Translations under genes and position numbers: made by a program
Shown here: one piece after another, positions 26,875-37,480 of the stretch
Layout of the letters: the number at the start of each line of letters is the position of its first letter
Position numbering within the stretch: position 1 is the stretch's first letter
The notes under the pieces: model-generated
Databases searched by the model: none
Told to the model about the DNA's origin: nothing
Seen by the model: only the letters and a program-made list of their open reading frames with translations
NCBI GenBank assembly: GCA_008694505.1
Contig: VZDJ01007753.1
Location: 19,738,044 to 19,802,043 of the forward strand
Direction: 5' to 3'
Source of the DNA: Cyanoderma ruficeps
Lineage: Eukaryota > Chordata > Aves > Passeriformes > Timaliidae
DNA length: 64,000 nt

Positions 26875-27542
26875 GTGCATCCCAAGGAAAGGTGGGAATT
26901 GACAAAGTAAACATTGCTTGTCCTTCCTCCCAAAAGAAAGGGAAGTAATGTGATCCAACATATGAACCTTTGCTCCCTTCCCAGTTTTGCCCACCTTCCC
27001 TATTCAGAGAGAATAGATGGAGAGACTCATGACTGAAGGTCTGCAGGAGGAATTCAAGATGAACAAGGGGTCAAAAAAGGATGGTCAGAAATATAAGTCC
27101 ACATTAAATCAGGGAAGATCTATCGAAAAACAATGTATCGTGACTCTTCAAGATTGATCCTAAAACTAATCCCTAATAGCCATAAGTGTACCAGTCTAAA
27201 TAAAATAGACATAAAAAAAGAACATTTAACCTAAAAATTACTTCATAAGCTATAAGCCAAAACTGATTCTTCACTGCTGCTTCACAATGTATTATTAGAT
27301 GCTGGGTTCTCTTTTTTCAGTCAAGAAAAAATAGCTCTCCATTGCACTTCAGTTTTACTTCTCCTGAGCTCAAAATTAACAAAAGCCTAAAGAAACAAAT
27401 GACCGACAAAACATGCAAAAATAACCAGACTTCAGCTGAATAGCTTTTTGCCTGATCTTAAGATCATCCTCAGTATTTTTCTTTTGGGAGGAAGTACAAG
27501 TGACATTTACTTTTTCAATTCCCAGCTTTTCTTGGGATACAC
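26875..27542. repeat. Long imperfect inverted repeat (66-bp arms, about 540 bp apart)
   Basis: The arm at 26,875-26,940 and the reverse complement of 27,477-27,542 align over 66 bases without gaps and with about 10 mismatches. Both contain GGGAATTG, AAAGTAAA and CTTCCTCCCAAAAGAAA. The interior is unique AT-rich sequence without an ORF. This could be a decayed DNA transposon with terminal inverted repeats, or a local inverted duplication. It lies in the PALS1 pre-mRNA and could fold into a long hairpin. Confidence 0.8.
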
Positions 27543-30500
27543 TTTCAGTCCTTACTATTTACATCTTGCTTGATGAAAGAAGAAATCTTTCATTCTTCTT
27601 GCTAATGAAGAAAGAAGAAACCTAAATAGGCTGAAAAGCAGAAAAGTCTCTACCTGACTGCAGAATCCTCAAATTGCTGCTCTCCTCTTTCCACTGAAGC
27701 CAAGTAACTTGCTTCTTCAGAGTTGTAGCTAGCCTTCATTATATCAGCTTGAAGCAACACACTTCACCAGAAGTGGTTGATGACAATAGTTAAAATCTTG
27801 AGAGAAGATCACAACACACACTAACTTAATATTTTCTGAAGAGGAAAGAATTAAATTGATAATTTCATTGAAAGAGTCTACAAAGCTAACAAGAAGTTAG
27901 GGTCAAATGGATTTTTAGTGCTGTTTATACTCTTAGAAAAATAAATATGTGAAACAGACTATTCCACTTGTGAAAACCAAAACCAATACCGTGGGGCTCA
28001 CAAGTCATTTTAGTCACTCAGCCCAAGAGGACCATGTTGAGCTGATCAGCTTTTACCTCACTTTACACTAAGACAATCTACTAATTCCTGCCTGTAAGTA
28101 ATTAGGTTACTAATTTAGAACATCTCTTGATTACTGAAACAGAAATAAATGGTAAGAGCTTTTTTTATGTTGGTTTTAACTCTTGTACAACAACAATCAC
28201 CACCCTTAAATACATATACCAAGTTCCATTTTAAACAATCCCTTTTAAACTTCTCCCTTGCATTTGAGGACTTAATACCATTCAAACAAAATGTAAATGT
28301 CAATTGCATAGTGGCATTAAGCAATACCATCACCTCTTGATCCTACAGAGACTGATTCTGTGAAAGCACGTGACGTCCACTAATGCTACACTGTCCCAGT
28401 AAGAGAGGACTAAGTTTCTCTGCTGACATCACATGGCCTTTCAGACACTGGGAAGAAGAGATCTGTTCTCTGAAAACAATGATATACATTTGTAAGAAAT
28501 ATGGTACAAACCTATGCAATCCAAACCCTCACCTGTTTCAAATCTTGATGCTTAACCCAAAGGCTTGAGCTTTGTTTTCAGAGATGAGAGAACATTTCGA
28601 AAAGAAGACATACCAGAGGAATTAGCAAGATGCTCTCTTAGCCAATATAAGACTTGCAATTTTCTACAGCGCACAATTAAGTTATCTATAATACAGTTTT
28701 TCTATAAAAGCAACCTTAATTATCTTAGCCAAGGTACACTGAATTAACCTATAATTAATCTCTCTTAAGTTTCATTAACAGTAGCTGAGAAGTAAATGGC
28801 AATTTGATAAAACAAGACAAACAAGGGCAATCACAAGCTCTCAACCACAACATTGCAGAAACACTGCATGATCTGATAGTAAGGTGAGGCCCTAGCTTTA
28901 TACACAAAGGCATCGCATTCTAAAGAAAAAGTTGCCATGGTATCTGTGATACTAAAGAATTTAACTCAGTACCAGAAACACCATGTAGACAAACTTGCTT
29001 ACCTCCCCCATTTTCTCCTCTGCCACACTAAAAACCAGCTTCTAAATAAGTGATTAACAGCAAAGGCATTACCAAAGCATACCAACTCCACTGACCTTAA
29101 CTGTAAAGATCACCCCAGCTAAGAAAAAACTTGGATTTACACTTAAATATTCAGGTGAAACCTGACCCGGGTGATCTCTCTGTCACCAAAGCCAAGTTCA
29201 AAATTTGGCTCCAGAGAAAACCTCAAAAGCTAAGTCATTTCTCTCAATAGTGTTTTTACCATCACATCACGCCACTTATATTTTATCCACCTTCAGAAAA
29301 ACTCTTTAAAGTTTCATTCCTCTTTAATATACACTTCATTAAACACAAGTCACTCCTGTGACATCACACAGCTAACAGCTCACATATTCTTCACAAAAAT
29401 ATGCTGTTAAAATGAGAAGTGACTCTTTCAGGAGTCCTCCTCTGAGCTCACACATTTGTATTGTGAACTTCACTCACCACCACCAGTACCAAAATGAATA
29501 CTTTTCCAGCCTCTCCTTCCTGACTTTAAAAATATACACTTATCCTTGGAAACAGACTTGGAATGCATACCAGCCACCTCCCTGCACCATCACCAGGTCA
29601 AAGAGCAGATGCTGAGGTTGCACTGGTAACTTCCCAGTTATCAAAGATTTATGGTTTTACTAAATTCAGCTTTCTAGAGAGCTTGAAGAAACCACTGAAC
29701 AACTTCACACAAGCCAATTCACACTGACTATTCAGTTGATGCATGTACACAAGCTGATTTAGATGCTAACCACACTCGAGTGCTCCTAATACCTTCTGTA
29801 AAGGACCACTTAACTGTCCTATCACTTTTAATATATCCTTGCCAGAAATCATTCCTGGTTTTAAACTGCTTTCCCCCAAAAAAACCTCCCACATTTGACA
29901 GTCTTCTGAATTATCTGTTACAGGCAAATAACCAAGCATAAACTAAAATAGTTTTGCCAGGTGTGTCCTGATACAAGAATGAAAATTAAGTTAGGTTTCT
30001 ATCTTCTGTTTCTTAAGAAAAGCTGTATATTCCCAGAATTTCTATTTAACATCTACTCTTTTGTTAGATCTCTGCAGGACATGAGGAGTTTACTGTTCAT
30101 GCTGATAAATTATAGCAAATTCAGACACTAAAGACCATGAGCTGTACTGTCACATCTATCAATAGTCAAACCTTTTCTCTAACCACAGAATTGAAATTTC
30201 AAAAATACAACACTAGAGGCAAAATCAAGTATTAAAAGTATCAAACCAAAACCTACTAGCTATTTCTTATTCATTATTTTTTCTTTAAAAACAATTATGG
30301 GCAACCAGAACAGATACATGATGCAACACGCAAATCATTTAAGGAAACACAAGGCACTGACCAGACCTATAATCACAGGTACGTTGCAACAATTACATTT
30401 CTATATCTAATTATTTGGCATCTTACAAGAAAGCAGAATTGGATCCACAAGGGAACCTAAATGCCATGCCACCTACTAGACTCTACAACCCACAGATAAA

Positions 30501-30839
30501 CAACCAAGACCAACTTTAAAATGAAAATTACATGTTACAGGTACTGTTCAAATATCTAATATTCAACTTCACAACTTCAGTAGGAACTGGCCAAGTCAGA
30601 TAAGAATAAATATAAAGATCGGAGATTTAAGTCTTCAAAATTTCACGCCATGCTAGGAAAAAAAAACACCCCCAAGAAAAATCCCTTTCCTTAACTCTTT
30701 CAACACTTTGTAAAAAGGAAAGGAGACATGATTCCATATCATTATTTTGTACTTGATCAAGCCAGTCCCTGGGCTACATATTCACTCCCTTCCTAAGTGA
30801 TTATTACTCCTCAAGAATCAAACCAAAACATCCACTGGT

Positions 30840-30930
30840 CTGGCAGTCAAGGCATTCCTTTCGGGAACTGGCAGCTCCCCTAAGGAGTAGAAGGATTTGA
30901 ACCCAAATCTCAAGATGCTGGGTAGGTACT
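30840..30930 (-). repeat. Possible tRNA-derived SINE remnant
   Basis: On the minus strand, TGGTTTGAGTACC resembles an A box. It is followed 22 bases later by GGGTTCAAATCC, a good B-box (T-loop) match. The spacing fits a tRNA-derived promoter of a MIR/CORE-SINE type element. The arms do not form a proper tRNA cloverleaf, so this is not a working tRNA gene. Confidence 0.3.
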
Positions 30931-33900
30931 CAAACCATTTCCTTGTCTTTAAAGCAATGCAACATTACATCCTTTTTCTGCTAAAAGAGAAGTGTGCAAG
31001 ATTAGGTCTTTCAAAGGAATTGGGGCATTCCTTTTAGAAGTGTGCATTACTGATGGTATCTGCTTTCTAATTTAACTGATGCAAGCTTTGAGAGTTAGTG
31101 CTTTTTTTTTCTTCCCACACAGGTATGTGTTAGTGTGCAATCAGACACCTCAGCATTCTAAAACAAGCCTTTACCAACACACATGTACAGCTGGTCACCT
31201 CCCATTAAAAAAAAGAAAAAACACCAAAAGCTTACTTTAAAATAGCCTGAGATATAGACCTAACTAGTTATAATCTCCTTTTTCTTCTGCTTCATACTTT
31301 AGCCTGAACTACACTTAAGACATTTTGTCTAGCTTGTCTAGCAGTATTGGGAGTGCAGGAAAGAAGATGTGTACATAAAATGCCCCTGTTGTCAGAACTG
31401 CTGTATTGAAGAAAGCTCCCAAGATAGATAACTAGACTAGAAAAGCAATTCTGCCAGCAGATCCAATTTTAAACCACCTCCTAAATTGTTTCCACCGAGT
31501 TTTCTATCATGGACATACTGCAAACCTTTTGAAACACACAAATGCCTCCTTTGCCCATTAATAAAAGGAAAACAATAGAGCAGTATTTAATTAATATTTA
31601 CATAAAGTCTTGAGGTTTTCAAATGCATGACCAAGGCAGTAATTAGTCTTCCAAATACCGTAATGTCAAGCATTTCTGCAACAGTGCATCAGAAAGTACT
31701 GTAAAAATGTCAGTTGCTAAACATTTAAAAATTGTAAACAACGCACATGAAAAATACAAATCCTGCTATCTAGGAAGTAGCACTGTTTGAAATTTTACCC
31801 TTCAGCATTCTAAAAGCCTAACATGGTAAAAGGAATGCACTTCTACGTACAAATTGGGAAACAAACAGTAGCTGAAACAGATAGTTAAAACTTAGCATCT
31901 CATGTTAAGATCCTATCTTTGAAGAGACATCATAATAGAATTTGAATCTAAAAATACCACAGGTTTTTTAATTGCAGGAGATTTTAATTAAAACAGCAAA
32001 TGAAGTATTAGGAAAATGTAACCATTTTATTACAACTAATGTAATTATTTTATTATAAATAAGGGACAATAAATGGATGCACATGGACTTCAGACTACAT
32101 TAAGTTTTCTGTGTCCATAACTCTTGGTATGAACCCCAACCTCTGCACAGCATTTTCAATGGTTCTATATCATGTCCTGCTGTGGTACAGAAAGATGCCT
32201 GTCACCCCTCAAAGGCCATAAGTAACCCCTGCAGATTCCTAAGACATATAAATCAGTCTACTGAAGAAATATTTTGATGCATATTTCTAAGTTCAGAAAT
32301 GTTGAGAAGAAATTTAATAAAAACTAAGTAAACTTACAGTCTTTACCATCAGCTAATTCTATACAGAAAAAAACCACCTTCCACTGTTATTCCACACATT
32401 GCAAGGCAACATGACACACACTGGAAGAATGTAAACTTTGAAAAAAATACTTTTTTAAAAAGAGTTCAGTGGTCATGGACTAACATTTAAATCTCTATTA
32501 CTTCATTAACAGTAGTGATAATGAAATATAACATTCCACAACACTGCTCCAAAATGCTGTAATATTTTTGACACCTTGCTAGAAGTGTCTACAATACTAT
32601 TAGTTAAACTTTTAATATGTAAAATCCTGGATTATTTTTTAAGCATGGCATGTTGAAAAAAAGTTTACATGTGTACAATCCAACCAGAATCTAAAATGTT
32701 TGGCATTCAGATTTATAGTAACAGCACTTATATGATCATAAGAAAAAAATATGGACTGTGAAAATTTGGACAACGGATTAAAACCAAAAGCCTGCAGACT
32801 CAGTTGTCTACCGACAATAAAAAGATACCTTATTTTTTACAAATTCATGAAAAACACCTCAATCCTCAAAAAGGACAGAGATACCCCTTTAAGGCATAGG
32901 AAACCGACCACAGAAGCAGCAAACAAACAGAAAATCACCATCAGTCACTTGTTAGAAGTCTGACAGCAGTCAGTCATATATCATCACGTATCTAGAATGT
33001 AATTATTTTGCTCTATTAAGTGAGCTATGGATATAGTCTGTGCCTAAATAATTCCAATAAAGGCTTTATTTCTAAAAGAAAATGCCCTCACAGCACTAAT
33101 TGATATTTACCCCTTTTAATATTCGTCATGAAGTTACTTTTCATGGATCTGTCCCATGTGAGACATCTAAGAACATTATTATTTTAGACAGCCTTTTTAA
33201 AATCTATATAAATATTCTTCAGTAAGGTCAAATACAAGTTAATTTAATTTTCTCACGCGGTCTGTCTCACCAAGCTCACAGTCACCGCGTTCTTTGTTGC
33301 CTGGCTGTAGTGTCTCTCTCTCCCACTACACAGCCTCGATCCCTCCGCTAGGAAAGCGGCAGCACCGCAAGAGCATTACCACCACAGCTCCAGCCGGGAT
33401 GTGCGCTAACTCCTGCCGACTGCAAAACACACGGCCAGCCGCTCATGTTCAACCTGCTTTAACTTAGCTTCGCAAAGCTTCAGAAACCAATACGGGACGA
33501 AAACTTCACAGAGGAATCATTTCCAAACCCAGAGCCGCCCGAGCATCAGAAGTGCACGGGAGAGGGGGCCTAAAGTTTCCCCCTCCTTGTTTAAACACGT
33601 ACACAACCCACTACAAGTACGCAGAGAGAGCACCCAGCCAAGTGCGGGAGGTTTTCTTACAACTCCTGGGCCTAAGCTCCCGGGAGGCACCCCAAGAGAG
33701 GGCGGGGGGGAGGTCGCAGGAGCCGCTCTCGGGAGGCCCCCGCGCTCCCGGCAGCGCCGCCGGCACCTGTAGCCGCCGCGGCGGGGGCCGCCCCGCCCGG
33801 CCGGGACCCGCGGCCAGGGTACAGCCCGGGCCACCGCCAGCGGGCTTCGGGGACCGGCGCCGAGCCCCGAGAGCCACCGAGCTCGGCTACGCCCCGCCGT

Positions 33901-34037
33901 CCCGCCCGGCCTCGGCCCGGCCAGACCCCCGGGCCTGCGCGGGCGCCGTGGCCGCGGGGGAGGCTCCGGCCAGCCGAGACTCGCGGCTCCGCGGCGGGAC
34001 CTGTTGCTCGCACGCCGGGCACGGGCGCTCCACTCAC

Positions 34038-34260
34038 CGTCCGTCTCTTGCCGCCGCTGACACGCTCCGGCCCGGCTGCCGGCTGGAAGTCGGAGTCTCC
34101 CGCGTCCCGCGGCTCCCCGCGCCCAGTCCGCGGAGCCGCCCGGCCACGGCCACAGCCCCCGCAGCGCTGCGCAGCCGCCGCCCAGCCCGGCCCGGCCCGG
34201 CCCCGTGCCCGCCCCGGCGCCTCCGCCCCGCCCCGCCGCGCAGGCGCGGGGCCGCCCCAC
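34038..34260 (-). other. PALS1: PALS1 noncoding exon 1 (3' end exact, 5' end approximate)
   Basis: Inside the CpG island the minus strand carries a consensus splice donor, ACG followed by GTGAGT (34,037-34,032). It is the best donor in the island on the strand of PALS1. The exon therefore ends at 34,038. Its start is not visible because CpG-island promoters lack a TATA box, and I place it near 34,150-34,260. The exon is extremely GC-rich and has no convincing in-frame start, as expected for the noncoding leader exon of this gene. Assignment to PALS1 is inference from strand, position and the absence of another gene on this strand between here and the coding exon. Confidence 0.7.
34238..34247. 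promoter_or_regulatory. NRF1-like site GCGCAGGCGC next to GC boxes
   Basis: This is the common one-base variant of the NRF1 palindrome, directly adjacent to tandem GC boxes (34,223-34,237). The arrangement is typical of TATA-less housekeeping promoters. A chance match is possible in such GC-rich sequence. Confidence 0.4.
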
Positions 34261-34353
34261 GGCCGCCTCAGCCGGGCGGTAGCGCGGCGCTGCCCCCGGA
34301 GGCCGCTGCGGTGGTCGGGGCAGCTGGGACGGGGCCGCTGTCAGGTGGAGTGG

Positions 34354-34361
34354 TCACGTGA
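34354..34361. promoter_or_regulatory. Palindromic E-box TCACGTGA upstream of the PALS1 promoter
   Basis: A perfect 8-bp palindrome, the preferred site of USF and MiT/TFE bHLH-zip factors, lies at the upstream edge of the CpG island. It is about 100-200 bp from the presumed start. Function is inferred from motif and position only. Confidence 0.45.
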
Positions 34362-34393
34362 GACGTGGCATTGCTTCTGTGTCTCCTCCCTCG

Positions 34394-34566
34394 CAGAATC
34401 ACGGAATCGAGTAGGTTGGAAAAGACCTCTGAGATCCTCGAGTCCAACCTGTGACCCTACACCACCTTGTCAGCTGGACCCTGGCACTGAGTGCCACGGC
34501 CGGTCTTTCCTTAAACACCTCCAGGGACGGTGACTCCACCGCCTCCCTGGGCAGCCCGTTTCAGTT
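34394..34566 (-). mobile_element. CR1 LINE 3'-end fragment next to the PALS1 promoter
   Basis: The plus strand reads AGAATCACGGAATCGAGTAGG, then TTGGAAAAGACCTCTGAGATCCTCGAGTCCAACC, and later CACTGAGTGCCACGGCC and CACCTCCAGGGACGGTGACTCCACC. This is the complement of the CR1 3' UTR and ORF2 end, so the element lies in minus orientation. It is 5'-truncated near 34,566. Its 3' end is only about 30 bp from the palindromic E-box and the edge of the CpG island. It is unusually GC-rich for a CR1 copy, perhaps from its location. Confidence 0.92.
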
Positions 34567-36125
34567 CAGTCCAGTCCATTCCATTCCCGCCGTCATCTCC
34601 CATCTCTCTACCATGGCTTTGCGCCCCTGAGCGGGACCAGCACAGGAGCCTGTGCCCCCAGCACAGCTGGCTCGCCCGCCTGGCCGCTCGCTCCTTCCTC
34701 CTCGCCCACCGCCAGCTGCCGTCCCGGCCCGCTGCCGCTCTACTGTGCCCCGGGCTCACCGGACCACTGCACCCTCCTTGGCATCCCCCCGTGATGCTGC
34801 TGCTGCTGCCGCATCCTCAGCCCAAGCTTGAATGGCCCAGCCAGGCTGGAGCCTGTGTGGGGAAAAATGTATTTCATCTCATCGAGAGTCCACTCTGGCT
34901 CTGGGAGGCCGAGGCACAGAAGGCGCCCCTAACACGGTCTGGAAGAATGAAGAAAACAGGAGGTTACAAGTAGTTTTACCAGGTTGTTTGTATCCACGGC
35001 TGTGTTTTTCAGGAACAAGGAAACGTATTTTAAGCATGCTACAGTTAAGTTTGACTTTGAGCTGCAAACAGCACTCACTTCCCTGGTTTTTCAGGGTAGC
35101 CTGCCTAGATCATTGATGAAGGCATTAGAAGAAATGTTCTGTGTGATCAGACTAGTAAAAGAAGGGCTTTCTTAGATAACTTAGCAGTCCTAAAGAGACA
35201 CCTGCTTTAGTCCATCTCTCCTTGCTTCAGTTTAACCATATATAAATCTGTGTCATTTAGCTCTATCATTCTTCACAGTGAAATCCACGCTTTCAATAAT
35301 GGTATCCTATATATCATGTTTTCTTTTGGATCTGTTCTAAACACTGTGACACAAAGATTAATTTTATAACTCCCAAAATAACATTCTTATGGTTTTTCTT
35401 ATTGTTGAAAAGGCTTACGACGCTAAGGTTTGTCCTGCCTAGTTACCTCCAGAGGAAAGTCTGAAAACCTTTTACCTTTTCACATTGTAACGCGAACTAC
35501 CCAGGGCAGCAGTGCTTTGTAAGTGCATTTAACATCGATTTCTGTTCTGACCAATAATGAGGGGCTTTGCATCAAGCCAACACAACTGGAGCACTGCAGG
35601 AAATACAAATGTTAGTGGACTGCAGAATTATTTACTTGGGAAATAAAAAAAGAGAGGGAAACCATGACACTGGTAATTTGTGGCTAAGCTGCACCAAGCA
35701 TGGTTCTTCTCACCTTCATATAAACATGGCTCATGAAAGCTCACATGAACTCTTTTTTTACAAAGCACTTTGACAAAGGACCTAAGAACGAAAGGGTGTT
35801 TTCAAAATGTGATACTTGCCTAGAAGATATGACTGCAAAAAGTAGGTAGGTTCCTCAGTTATCTGTTCACTTTTTATCTCTCTTTTCTACATCCAAGGTT
35901 GGAATGGTCAGACAAAAAAAAAAAAAAAGCCACAAATTCTGCTTACAGTTTCCTTCAGCTGATAGCATTTGTACTTTCCACAGAAAATCTCATTGCCTCC
36001 AATTTCCATGTTGCCCAGTATCCAGTTTTTAAACCAGGATAAGGGAATTTTCTTCAATATGGTGTGTAATTTGTCATAAAATAAAGGAGGATTCTCATCA
36101 GTTCTAGAATTTCTATTTCCCTCCT

Positions 36126-36374
36126 TTACTGTCTTGTACCTGTAGATGAAGTTTTATTTTTTTGCCAGAAGGGGCTACCAGACCAGGTTAAGACTGAGCT
36201 TGGGATATCTCTTGGATATATCTGCTTAAAGGTCTGTTTGTTTCTTTGGTAACCAATCTCCTCCCTCTGGCTTTCAGAAACCCTAATATTAGCCCGCACC
36301 CAGCTGGCAAATCCATTCAAATGGTACTTGAATGAGGCAGGCTTGGCTAATTCTATCCAGCAGATTAAAATACT
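36126..36374 (-). other. Unrecognised open frame, 83 codons, coding-like
   Basis: The minus-strand frame reads QSILICWIELAKP, then FKYHLNGFASWVRANIR, SESQREEIGYQRNKQTF and KQIYPRDIPSSVLTWSG before a stop at 36,126. The composition (many charged and Trp residues, few Cys/Leu runs) looks more like protein than its neighbours. There is no usable ATG; an AG acceptor could precede it at about 36,375. I do not recognise a family. It lies about 2 kb upstream of the PALS1 promoter on the same strand. It could be a terminal exon of an unidentified gene, a decayed exon, or chance. Confidence 0.15.
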
Positions 36375-37450
36375 CTGTCAAGCCAGGAAGTTGTTGTACC
36401 TGAAAACGATTCACAATAGAGGTCAGGATCAGCAGCATTATTTGTTAAGACACAGATAACCTTTCTGTTTTGAACCACTTCTCTTATGGCTCATTTTGCC
36501 TTGTGGGTGCTATTTGGTGGTGTGCTGAGAACACAAACATTACTCTAAGAAAATGAACATTTTAGCTTGAATTTAACAAAATCTTCAAATTAAAAAGAAA
36601 AGTTACAGAGAAAGAAGGTGAATGGGAGGATGAGGAATGACAGTGGAATGATGACTGGGAAGATCAAAGCTTTTAATCTTCCTTTTTTTTTTTTTTGGCT
36701 GATTCCTCTTTCATATGAGGATCTACAAAGACAGCTTTTAAAGGAAATGAGAAAATTACTTACCAAAGCAGTATAAAGCTTTCTGTTCCACCTCTTGTTC
36801 AAAGTTTTCACTTATTATCTTTAAGCAGAAAGGAACTGAAGAGAAATACCCAAATGATACCTTTTGTGAGCTTGGATCTTTGAACGTTTTAATTTTAGAC
36901 AACATTTTTTCTATGGTTTTACTATCTGGGATTATGGAAACATTAAAGCATGCTTGCAGGCACAGAACCAGTGTATTTAGGCAATCTTATTTATTATAGG
37001 ACTTTCTTTTTAAGATTGGTGTATTCGTCCACAGACAAATATTTTTTAACAAAGAACATGTTCATCTTTGATGATTTGAATTTGACCTGAATTAGTGTCA
37101 CTGTTTGCCACCAGGGTGCAGATATAATTGTGATAAATCTAAATTTGGCTGATGGCAATCAATAGAAAAGAGAAAAAATAAATTCTGATTCAAGCTGAGG
37201 AATCAGCCTAAGATAGAACAAAATGTTTTCTTTGAAACCATTGCCCTCTGGAGGGGAAATGAAAAATCACCAAAGGATCAGGTAAAAATTCCTTTTAATG
37301 TCACTATTTAACTAAATTGATGCTTTATGAATGGTTCTACAGACAGGTGCAAAAAAGCAATGCTGTCAGAAGAGCCACACTGGCCACAGTGCATATGTCA
37401 GTGGGTAGGAGAAGTAATCCCCATCTGTCTGCCCCATAACTCTCCTCCCC

Positions 37451-37480
37451 TTTATCTCTAAACTCTTTATCTCTAAACTC
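37451..37480. repeat. Perfect 15-bp tandem duplication
   Basis: TTTATCTCTAAACTC occurs twice in a row. On the minus strand it gives a repeated EFRDK in a short open frame (37,543-37,337). As 15 is a multiple of three, the frame is kept. Confidence 0.95.

Larger units (their letters stand above)
6337..34037 (-). other. PALS1: PALS1 large first intron (about 27.7 kb)
   Basis: AT-rich noncoding sequence lies between the donor at 34,037 and the acceptor near 6,337. It contains no recognised exon, though a small 5' UTR exon could be missed. It holds an LTR-like segment (12.4 kb), an A/C-rich tract (16.5 kb), a CR1 3' end (23.6 kb), an inverted repeat pair (26.9/27.5 kb), a possible tRNA-derived SINE (30.9 kb) and several micro-tandem duplications. 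These are listed separately. Stretches such as 6.4-12.2 kb, 12.6-16.4 kb, 16.6-23.6 kb and 27.6-30.8 kb show nothing else I can name. Confidence 0.75.
33640..34372 (-). promoter_or_regulatory. PALS1: CpG-island promoter of PALS1
   Basis: Base composition changes abruptly from AT-rich intron to about 75-80% GC with dense CpG, and reverts to average by 34,380. There is no TATA box. GC boxes of the SP1/KLF type lie at 34,223-34,237 (two overlapping CCGCCCC units). An NRF1-like palindrome GCGCAGGCGC sits at 34,238-34,247. A palindromic E-box TCACGTGA lies at 34,354-34,361. The strong donor at 34,037 points to transcription toward lower coordinates. Such islands are often bidirectional, but I see no gene starting on the plus strand. 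Long open frames across the island in several frames are composition artefacts. Confidence 0.85.

Noticed and set aside
30880..30925. Possible tRNA gene or nuclear copy of a mitochondrial tRNA.
   Set aside because: The T-arm does not pair over five bases and no acceptor stem forms. It does not resemble bird mitochondrial tRNAs or their neighbours.
33517..34533. Long open frames in several frames on both strands (up to 269 codons) across the GC-rich region.
   Set aside because: Stop codons are rare in CpG-island sequence. The translations are low-complexity Pro/Arg/Ala/Gly, overlap one another, and cross a clear splice donor.
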